Part shown: in pieces, positions 50,193 to 56,170 of the stretch
How the letters are laid out: the number at the start of each line of letters is the position of its first letter
How positions within the stretch are numbered: the stretch's first letter is position 1
NCBI GenBank assembly: GCA_018823415.1
Contig: JAHJIN010000154.1
Location: forward strand, 1-56,170
Direction: 5' to 3'
Source: Chloroflexota bacterium
Lineage (GTDB): Bacteria; Chloroflexota; JAHJIN01
Length of the DNA stretch: 56,170 nt
Made by a program: the position numbers and the translations under genes
Notes under the pieces: generated by a model
What the model was told of the DNA's origin: nothing
The model's input: only the letters and a program-made list of their open reading frames with translations
Database searches by the model: none

Positions 50193-53100
50193 TTACGCGC
50201 TGACGCCCAGGTCCGCGTCTGTCACCTGTTCCAGCTTGAGCGAGAGAACCCGGCTGACGCTGTCTTCGCCCATGGAAACGCCATAGAGCGTGTTGGCGGA
50301 TTCCATGGTCACGCGGTTGTGGGTAATGATGATAAACTGGGTGTCGTTGATGATTTCCTGCAAAGCGGCGCGGAAGCGGCGGGCGTTGGGCTCGTCCAGG
50401 GCAGCATCGACCTCGTCCAGCACGCAAAAGGGCGTGGGATTGACGGTGAGGATGGCGAACAAGAGGGCGATGGCGGTGAGGGTGCGCTCGCCGCCGGAGA
50501 GCAGGGCCAGCCCTTGCTCGCGCTTGCCGGGGGGCCGGGCCACGATGTCCACGCCGGCGTCCTGGCCGTCCTGGGCGTCGATGAGGGTGAGCCGGGCGGT
50601 TCCGCCGCCGAACAACTGGATGAAATAGCGCCGAAATTCCTGGGCCACGGCCTGGAAGGTGCGGTCAAACTCGCGCTGCATTACCTCGTCCAGCTCAGCG
50701 ATGACGGCTTGCAGGGACTTGGAGGCTTCTTTCAGGTCTTCGGCCTGGGTGGAGAGAAAGGTATAGCGGCTCAGGGCCTCGTCGTATTCGGCCGGGGCCT
50801 CGGGGTTGACGGCGCCGGCGGCCTTGATCTGGCGGCGCAGGGTGGAAATGCGCGCTTCCAGGGCCTTGCCATCCAGGACCGGGGCGTCGGTCAGTGCCAA
50901 TACAGTGGCATCTTCAAAACGGAGCACGAGCTGGCGCGGCAGATCGTCGTCGCTCAGTTCCAGCTCACCCAGATCCGCCTCGATCTGGCGGCGCAGCGCT
51001 TCTAGCGATTCCTGGCAGCGGCGCACTTCGAGTTCAGCGCGGCTGGCGTTGGTTTCCAGTTGGAGCAGGGCGCGCCGGGCGGTGGCGGTGTCTGTCACCA
51101 GGCGGTCACGCTGGGCCTCTTGATCGCGCAAGGCGGCTTCGGCCGGCTCGATGTGCGCTCCCAGTTCGGCCAGTTGCTGCAACAGGGCGGCGCGTGCGGT
51201 TGCAACGCCGTCTATATCGGTTTGCAGGGCGGCGGCCTGGTCGGTCAGGTGTTGGGCCTGGGCTTGTTGGCCGGCGATCTGGTCATTTTGGCGCCGGATG
51301 GTGGTCTGGAGGTCCTGGATCTGCTGGGCGACCTGCTGGCTGCGCTCGTGGAGCACGGCCAGGTCGGCCCGAGCCGCGGTCAGGTCGGCGGTCAGGTCTT
51401 GTTCTGCGCCCCACTCGCGGATCTGGCGGCGCAGTGTATCGACAAGGGCATTGCTGGCCTCCTGGCGTTCCTGGGCGGCCTGGGCTTGGGCGCGCAGATC
51501 GGTCTCGCGCGTGTCCAGGGCAGCCAGATCGGTGACCAACTGGGCGATACGCTCCTGGTAGCCGGTGGCCTCCTGGGTCAGCCGCTCAGCGCTGCGGCGT
51601 TCTTCGGCGCTGCGCGCTTGCAGGGTCACCCGTTCGGCGGCGATGTCCTGGATCTCGCGGGCCAGATCGGTGGCCTGGGTTTGCAGGTCCTCGCGCTGGT
51701 GCTGCCCGGCAGCCAGGTCACGCTGGTGGGCCTCTAGTTGTTGGTCCAGCGTGGCGATGCGGCCGGGCAGGTCGCGTAGCTCGCGTTCCCGGGCCAGCAG
51801 GCCGCCTTCGTTCTGGCGCCTGTTGGTGCCGCCGCTCACGGCCCCGCTGAGGCGCACCACGTCGCCGGCCAGGGTGACGATCTGGCTGACGCCCTGGACG
51901 GGGGCGTTGGGCTGGCGCAAGGCGTCCAGGGCGCGCCGGGCGGCCGGCAGGTCCTGCGCGATGAGGGTGCGGCCCAGCAGGTGATCAAAAGCGCTGGCGT
52001 GGCGCGGGTCAAAGGAGATCAACTCGCTGGCGAGGCCCAAAATGCCGGGCAGCCGGGCCGGGTCGCCCTGGGCCGGGCGCGTGCGCAGGGTGTCCAGCGG
52101 CAAAAAGGTGGCCCGGCCGGCCTGCCGGTCGCGCAGCCGGCCGATGGCGCGTTCGGCGTCGGCCCAGGTCTCTACCACCAGGTCTTGCAGCCGCGCACCC
52201 ATCGCCACTTCGATGGCCGTTTCCAGTTCGGCCGGCACCACCATCAGGCTGGCGGCAGTGCCCAGGACGCCGGGTTGCTGGGCCTGGAGGACCGCTCGCA
52301 CGCCATCGTAATAGCCGGCGTGACTGTCTTGCAGGTCTTGCAAGACGCTCAAGCGCTCGGCCCAGCCGTGGCGCTGACGTTCCAGTGCCTGGATCTGGGT
52401 GACAAGCGTGTCTATGTGGGTGGTGATCTGGCGGATCTGCTCGTCGCGCTGGGTCTGTTGCTCGGCCAGCGATTGCGCGCGTTCGTCCAACGCCTGGACC
52501 TGGCCGGTCAGCGCCTCGATCTGCCGGGCGCTGGCGGTGCTGGCGGCCCGGGCCTGTTTGGCGGCGTCTTGCCATTGGCGGTTCTGGGCGCGTTGCTCTT
52601 GCCGGCGTTCTTGGATCTGGGCCAGCGCTTGCCGGGCTTGCGCGGCAGTTGTCGCCTGGCGCAGGGCGGTGTCCTGGGCCGCGGTCAATTCTTCTTCGAG
52701 CACGGCGCGCTGCTGCTGGTGCTGGTCCCAGCGAACCTGGCTGGCGTTGAGGCGGGCCTGGCCCTCGGTCTCTTGGGCGCCAAGTTGCTCTTGCTCGGCC
52801 TGGGCCTCGGCGAGGCGGCGCTGCACGTCTTCCTGGGTGGTCAGCAAGGCCGGCAGATCGGTCAGGATGATCTCGTGCTGGCGGTGCAGTGCGGCCAGAC
52901 GCTCGGCCCACACGGCCAAATCACGCTGTTGGGCCTCGGCCTGGGTGTGGAGGTCGCTGCTTTGCCGGTGCCATCGCCCCAGTGATTCGCGGAGGGCCAG
53001 TTGCCGGGTGCGCAACTCATCGGCCTGTTGCTCCAAGTTGTCCAATTGGCGCCGGCCGATCTTGAGCTGGGCGCGGGCCTCTTCTTGCTGGGCCTGGGCT

Positions 53101-53828
53101 TGCACCTGGGCCTTTTGGCCTTCTTCCCACCGCTGCCCATACCACAGGCCGAGCAGTTCTTGCAGCTCGCCAACCAGGGCGGCGTGTTCCTGGGCGCGCT
53201 GGGCCTGACGCTGCAATCGCTGCAAGCGGGGTCCCAGTTCGTTGATTATGTCGTTGACGCGGAGGATGTTGCCTTCTGTGGCCTGGAGCCGGTTGGTGGC
53301 CTCGCGGCGCTTGCGCTGGTAGAGGCCAATGCCGGCTGCTTCTTCGAACAACTCGCGCCGCTGGTCGGGCCGTAGGCTCAGCACCTCATCGATCATGCCC
53401 TGCCCGATGACCGTATACGTGCTCTGGCCGACCTGGCCCTGGCCCAAGAGTTCCTGGATGTCGCGCAGGCGCACCTTGTTGTTGTTGATGCGGTATTCGC
53501 TCTCGCCGGATCGATAGGCGCGGCGGGTGATGGTGACCTCGGCGAATTCCAGCGGCAGGCGGCCGTCGCTGTTGTCAACGGTCAGCGTGACTTCGGCCAG
53601 GCCCTGACGGGCGCGGGACGACGATCCGGCAAAGATCACGTCTTCGGTGCGTTTGATACGCAGGGGGCGCAGGCTTTGCTCGCCTAACACCCAGCGCACG
53701 GCATCGGCAATGTTACTCTTGCCCGAGCCGTTAGGTCCCACCACGGCCGTGATGCCCGGGATAAAGGCAAACTCGGTGCGCGTGGCAAAGGTCTTGAAAC
53801 CCTGGATCGTGAGGTGTTTTAGGTGCAA
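50193..53828 (-). CDS. smc: Chromosome segregation protein SMC
   Basis: 1211 residues. ABC-like head with Walker A GPNGSGKS (about 32-39), long coiled coils (about 170-500 and 670-1030), a hinge between them (about 510-650, [12 protein letters not shown] and [12 protein letters not shown]), and the C-terminal signature [19 protein letters not shown] with Walker [15 protein letters not shown]. It forms the chromosome-organising condensin; ScpA/ScpB are not in the window. The start is TTG, five bases after GAGG; no ATG precedes the conserved [11 protein letters not shown] small Cys-rich protein is 48 nt upstream on the same strand. Confidence 0.97.
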   Translation of the reverse strand: MHLKHLTIQGFKTFATRTEFAFIPGITAVVGPNGSGKSNIADAVRWVLGEQSLRPLRIKRTEDVIFAGSSSRARQGLAEVTLTVDNSDGRLPLEFAEVTITRRAYRSGESEYRINNNKVRLRDIQELLGQGQVGQSTYTVIGQGMIDEVLSLRPDQRRELFEEAAGIGLYQRKRREATNRLQATEGNILRVNDIINELGPRLQRLQRQAQRAQEHAALVGELQELLGLWYGQRWEEGQKAQVQAQAQQEEARAQLKIGRRQLDNLEQQADELRTRQLALRESLGRWHRQSSDLHTQAEAQQRDLAVWAERLAALHRQHEIILTDLPALLTTQEDVQRRLAEAQAEQEQLGAQETEGQARLNASQVRWDQHQQQRAVLEEELTAAQDTALRQATTAAQARQALAQIQERRQEQRAQNRQWQDAAKQARAASTASARQIEALTGQVQALDERAQSLAEQQTQRDEQIRQITTHIDTLVTQIQALERQRHGWAERLSVLQDLQDSHAGYYDGVRAVLQAQQPGVLGTAASLMVVPAELETAIEVAMGARLQDLVVETWADAERAIGRLRDRQAGRATFLPLDTLRTRPAQGDPARLPGILGLASELISFDPRHASAFDHLLGRTLIAQDLPAARRALDALRQPNAPVQGVSQIVTLAGDVVRLSGAVSGGTNRRQNEGGLLARERELRDLPGRIATLDQQLEAHQRDLAAGQHQREDLQTQATDLAREIQDIAAERVTLQARSAEERRSAERLTQEATGYQERIAQLVTDLAALDTRETDLRAQAQAAQERQEASNALVDTLRRQIREWGAEQDLTADLTAARADLAVLHERSQQVAQQIQDLQTTIRRQNDQIAGQQAQAQHLTDQAAALQTDIDGVATARAALLQQLAELGAHIEPAEAALRDQEAQRDRLVTDTATARRALLQLETNASRAELEVRRCQESLEALRRQIEADLGELELSDDDLPRQLVLRFEDATVLALTDAPVLDGKALEARISTLRRQIKAAGAVNPEAPAEYDEALSRYTFLSTQAEDLKEASKSLQAVIAELDEVMQREFDRTFQAVAQEFRRYFIQLFGGGTARLTLIDAQDGQDAGVDIVARPPGKREQGLALLSGGERTLTAIALLFAILTVNPTPFCVLDEVDAALDEPNARRFRAALQEIINDTQFIIITHNRVTMESANTLYGVSMGEDSVSRVLSLKLEQVTDADLGVSA

Positions 53829-53876
53829 GTGGGCCTCTTTTTCTTGACTAGTGCGTCTGATTGGCAGAGGGGATGG

Positions 53877-54080
53877 TCATCGTTTGCTATATGTCTGAAT
53901 AAAGCGCCGAAAGCTGCGGTCGTAGGTACTCTCTACCTCGGGCGGAAAGGCGCAAGCCGGCAACTGGTCCATCTTCAAGTGGTAGGCGATACATTCGCAA
54001 CAGATGCCCTTGCGCGGACAAGGATCATAGGTGCAAGGGCAATGCTCCAGGTTATGCTCGACAGTGCAGTGTCTGGCCAT
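53877..54080 (-). CDS. Small cysteine-rich protein (DUF6485-like)
   Basis: 67 residues with six Cys in CTVEHNLEHCPCTYDPCPRK and GICCEC, followed by a conserved LPACAFPPEVESTYDRS segment. The Cys pattern suggests a zinc or iron-sulfur site; function is unknown. The start at 54080 is eight bases after GGAGG; an ATG five codons upstream overlaps that RBS. It is the first gene of the smc operon, read from the promoter near 54174, and is divergent from an HTH gene. Confidence 0.85.
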   Translation of the reverse strand: MARHCTVEHNLEHCPCTYDPCPRKGICCECIAYHLKMDQLPACAFPPEVESTYDRSFRRFIQTYSKR

Positions 54081-54109
54081 GAGCTTTTCCTCCATAAATA
54101 GACTTTGGC

Positions 54110-54142
54110 AGACCTGGCCGGTCGTGAAGACCGGTCAGGTCT
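54110..54142. repeat. Stem-loop in the leader of the DUF6485/smc operon
   Basis: 14-bp stem (54110-54123 with 54129-54142, one G-T wobble), 5-nt loop. It lies in the 5' leader of the minus-strand operon, about 30 nt from the start at 54080. Similar 'gacctg...caggtc' palindromes are dispersed in related genomes. Confidence 0.65.
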
Positions 54143-54173
54143 CGACTTGTTGTGCAGTGTGACCGGCGCGCCA

Positions 54174-54179
54174 ATTATA
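54174..54179 (-). promoter_or_regulatory. -10 box of the DUF6485/smc operon
   Basis: A perfect TATAAT on the minus strand, preceded by TTTTGTGG. The -35 is poor, so an activator or extended contacts are likely. The leader is about 90 nt and has a stem-loop. Confidence 0.6.
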
Positions 54180-54251
54180 CCACAAAAACGCGCGGGATGG
54201 TATGGGCGTGCCACACGGAATCTCTTGTGTTCTGGGGCATTTTGTGGTATA
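54176..54251. promoter_or_regulatory. 12-bp inverted repeat shared by divergent promoters
   Basis: TATACCACAAAA (54176-54187) and TTTTGTGGTATA (54240-54251), 52 nt apart, each overlap the -10 of the promoter pointing outward. This is a likely operator pair, perhaps for the HTH protein encoded next to it. Confidence 0.6.
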
Positions 54252-54253
54252 CT
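54225..54253 (+). promoter_or_regulatory. Sigma70-like promoter of the double-HTH gene
   Basis: TTGTGT (54225-54230), a 17-nt spacer and TATACT (54248-54253). The leader to the ATG at 54374 is about 115 nt, longer than others in the window. Confidence 0.65.
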
Positions 54254-54373
54254 ATATTTAATAGTTGCGACGGGGGCGGCATTGACCAACGGTTAATACT
54301 CGTGGCAGTGAAAGACCAGTGGCGTCAGGATCGACAGGTCGGCTCTGGACTTACAGAGTGGAGGGCGGTGGTC

Positions 54374-55084
54374 ATGAGAGCACAGCAAAGCCCAGAAGAA
54401 AAAGCCGCACGGCGGCGTGCGCGCACCAAGATCAATTTCGATCGCAAGCACGGAGAGGGCAGTTGGGATCGGCTGCTTGAGATGTATCGTACTGGCCAGA
54501 GCTTTCAAGAGATTGCCTCTTGCTTTGAGGTGAGCCATCAGGCAATTCGTGAGATGCTGATTCGCACCCAGGTGCATACGGCCGAGAGCACCCTGCGGCG
54601 CCGGCGCATTCGCCAGGAGTCCCGGCGAATGGACGAGCGCGAGCTAGAGGAGCGCATGAACGCGATCTTGCGCCAGGCGGCGTATGATGATGCCTACTGG
54701 AGCCGGCGCGGGCAATTGTCGTTAGAGATGGTGCGCAAAGAGCTGGGGTTGTCGGCTGGCCGGTGGTACAAGTTTATCAAAAAGTATCCGCCACCGTATG
54801 GCCGGGTGGAGGTGGTGGTGCGCTATGGCATGGGGCACGATCCCAAGACCTATCTCCAAGGGTTATACGAGAATGGCATGCCCATCGCCGATATCGCCGC
54901 CAGCCTGGATGGGGTGGGGGTTTCGCCCACGACGTTGCACCGCTATATGCGGCACCTGGGCATTCCCATGCGCACCATTTCCGAGGCGCGCCTGATCCGC
55001 CGCCATCGCAAATCGCCGCCAGCCAGCCCCGGGTCAGAGCCAGCGGCTCTGGCCGGGCCGGAAACCGGCACCGACCACGACTGA
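54374..55084 (+). CDS. Putative DNA-binding protein with two helix-turn-helix segments
   Basis: 236 residues, basic and soluble. A helix-turn-helix near 45-70 (SFQEIASCFEVSHQAIREML) and a similar one near 175-200 (PIADIAASLDGVGVSPTTLHRYM) share the order 'IA..L.VS...L'. Between them is an Arg/Glu-rich helical stretch and a third helical repeat (LSLEMVRKELGLSAGRWYKF). It could be a resolvase-type regulator; no catalytic domain is seen. GGAGG lies nine bases before the ATG. The divergent smc operon shares its promoter motif. An IS ends 58 bases downstream. Confidence 0.75.
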   Translation: MRAQQSPEEKAARRRARTKINFDRKHGEGSWDRLLEMYRTGQSFQEIASCFEVSHQAIREMLIRTQVHTAESTLRRRRIRQESRRMDERELEERMNAILRQAAYDDAYWSRRGQLSLEMVRKELGLSAGRWYKFIKKYPPPYGRVEVVVRYGMGHDPKTYLQGLYENGMPIADIAASLDGVGVSPTTLHRYMRHLGIPMRTISEARLIRRHRKSPPASPGSEPAALAGPETGTDHD

Positions 55085-55094
55085 TAGCCACGCA

Positions 55095-55133
55095 GCCCCG
55101 GTGGGCCATGCAATCCGCCTGGCCCACCGGGGC
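55095..55133. repeat. Perfect 14-bp hairpin between the HTH gene and the IS
   Basis: Arms 55095-55108 and 55120-55133 with an 11-nt loop, GC-rich, and no T-run. It may still end transcripts of the HTH gene before the insertion sequence. Confidence 0.65.
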
Positions 55134-55142
55134 CTGTATATC

Positions 55143-56169
55143 AGACATTATAGCGATTTAAAAGCCAACGGCCTCGTAGTGCCATGGCCGGAAGTGTAAC
55201 CGAAAGTTGTGCAGTCCACAGCAAGTTTCCATAACCTTGTCTCGAAATCCTTCCTTCCAGCACCTGATCTTGTCTTTCACAATTCGATACCGTTTCACAC
55301 CACCGATGGCATGCTCGACCCGAATCCGAATCTGGGCAATGAGTCGATTGGTTTCCTTGTCTGCTGGGGTCAATTCTTGGCCGCGCGGTTTCTTGCGGGG
55401 TTGAATGATGATCACGCCGGCGACGTTGAATCCCTGAAACCCGGTATCTTGGAACAAGACGCTGTCCTCAGAAAAGGAATAGCCGGCTTCATCGGCTGCC
55501 TTTTTGTCATGCTTCTTGCCGGCACAGGTCGGAGTGAGAAAACGGATCTGGCTCTGCGTGTTGATGATCACAATATTTTTGACCGTATGTTGTTTCTTCT
55601 TGCCGCTATAGTACTCTTTTTGGCGTGCCTGGTCCGTGGGGCGCGGAATAGGTCTTTCCGTGCCGTCGTGAAAGTAGATGGCTAATTCCTCGTCTTCTGG
55701 GACGAAGGCCGCCGCATCTCGCACGGGCAATTCGCCCAGAGCTGCCAGGGCCTGATTGAGACAGGGATGTAGCAAGTGGATCCACCGGTTCGCATCTGGT
55801 TGGTGCATCCCGAACAGGGTGCCATGCAGTTCTTGGGTGGATCCTTGTTTCAAGTAGATCAGGATGAAGAGCAACTGGTCTGCGATCGTCGGCAGCGGCG
55901 AGTTCTTGTAGGCACTGTGTTTACGCTTGGTGCGGGGTTTCCGCGCCACGGTCTGGGTCTTGATGAATTGCTCAAATTGAGCTTGAAAGTGGGGCAGTAG
56001 GGCCTGAAACTCGGCAATGGTGTAGCCCGTCATCGCCAAGAACTTGCGCGGCTGGGCCGCTAATTCGTTGTAACTGGTCATTATGCCTTGCTCCTACACA
56101 AATCCTTTTTGCAGGTTCGGAGTATAGGCGTCAACGACTGGTTTGTCAAGCTAAATCGCTATAATGTCT
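55143..56169 (-). mobile_element. IS5-like insertion sequence, complete
   Basis: 1027 bp, bounded by perfect 18-bp terminal inverted repeats (55143-55160 and 56152-56169; sequence AGACATTATAGCGATTTA at the left end). It has one transposase gene reading inward on the minus strand. Target-site duplication cannot be judged because the window ends one base beyond the right end. Confidence 0.88.
55158..56081 (-). CDS. IS5-family transposase (DDE_Tnp_4)
   Basis: 307 residues. An N-terminal helical HTH_Tnp_4-like region (about 60-110, LPTIADQLLFILIYLKQG, FGMHQPDANRWI) precedes the RNase H-like DDE core. First Asp is in YFHDGTERPI, second in LFQDTGFQG, and the Glu in RVEHAIGGVKRY. All three catalytic residues are present, so it may be active. 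The gene fills the IS, with its stop inside the left inverted repeat. The start follows an AGGAG-type site about nine bases upstream. Confidence 0.92.
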   Translation of the reverse strand: MTSYNELAAQPRKFLAMTGYTIAEFQALLPHFQAQFEQFIKTQTVARKPRTKRKHSAYKNSPLPTIADQLLFILIYLKQGSTQELHGTLFGMHQPDANRWIHLLHPCLNQALAALGELPVRDAAAFVPEDEELAIYFHDGTERPIPRPTDQARQKEYYSGKKKQHTVKNIVIINTQSQIRFLTPTCAGKKHDKKAADEAGYSFSEDSVLFQDTGFQGFNVAGVIIIQPRKKPRGQELTPADKETNRLIAQIRIRVEHAIGGVKRYRIVKDKIRCWKEGFRDKVMETCCGLHNFRLHFRPWHYEAVGF

Positions 56170-56170
56170 A

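Noticed and set aside
50894..51535. Plus-strand frames within smc
   Set aside because: Many long antisense frames exist in smc because of its GC-rich coiled-coil codons; none has a domain or start signal.
1..56170. tRNA, rRNA or CRISPR loci
   Set aside because: Reading the gaps I found no cloverleaf, no rRNA segments and no repeat-spacer arrays. Gaps are short and explained by promoters, terminators and palindromes.

Overview
The window looks like chromosomal DNA of a GC-rich bacterium, most likely Chloroflexota (Anaerolineae-like). The signs are several Hanks-type Ser/Thr kinases starting MEDLVG, zinc-ribbon kinases, FHA proteins, DUF4230, DUF4032 and DUF6485 proteins, tolerance of GTG/TTG starts, and short dispersed palindromic repeats. 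This assignment is inferred from gene content; no rRNA or tRNA gene was seen. Most promoters I could recognise are sigma70-like, TTGACx or similar, a 17-nt spacer, then TATAxT.

Layout. 1-2719: the 3' part of an AI-2E family permease, then on the minus strand a solitary APS kinase and a GDP-sugar dehydratase/reductase. 2830-18013: a minus-strand run of twelve tightly packed genes read from one promoter (17985-18013). They are a GAF-rich chemoreceptor-like protein, a transmembrane Ser/Thr kinase with an extracytoplasmic beta-propeller, a beta-helix/propeller lipoprotein, a b-type-like membrane protein, a multiheme cytochrome c, a STAS protein, a receiver/CpaE-type ATPase, then CheW, CheY, CheB, CheA and CheD. 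No cheR is present. This mix of chemosensory, kinase and redox genes is the strongest candidate for an undescribed system. 18216-22716: a two-TM miniprotein, two diguanylate cyclases and a LapB-like TPR/zinc-ribbon protein. 22722-25507: rfbD-like reductase and two family-2 glycosyltransferases. 25651-29950: a secreted protein with an internal duplication, a DUF350 miniprotein, a triple-zinc-ribbon Ser/Thr kinase and a membrane-anchored FHA protein, a possible phospho-signalling module.

29949-39898: miaB, a metallo-beta-lactamase-fold hydrolase, a MATE/ANKH-like membrane protein, a GNAT enzyme, an Amt-fold protein lacking both pore histidines, a HAAS-like membrane protein, a serine-less alpha/beta hydrolase, and a PadR operon with two membrane proteins. 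40050-46960: dispersed repeats, an MFS permease, a FabL-like enoyl-ACP reductase, a PGRP-like amidase, a double PRC-barrel protein, a 4Fe-4S aldo/keto reductase and two DUF4230 proteins. 46990-54187: a minus-strand operon of a DUF6485 protein, SMC, a mycothione-reductase-like flavoprotein and a ParB-DUF4032-USP-USP fusion. Divergent to it is a double-HTH regulator; the two promoters share a 12-bp inverted repeat. 55143-56169: an IS5-like insertion sequence with 18-bp perfect terminal inverted repeats that ends one base before the window does.

Signalling dominates the window: chemosensory phosphorelay, Ser/Thr phosphorylation with FHA readers, and c-di-GMP synthesis sit side by side. Mobile DNA is limited to one IS and a few palindromic repeats.
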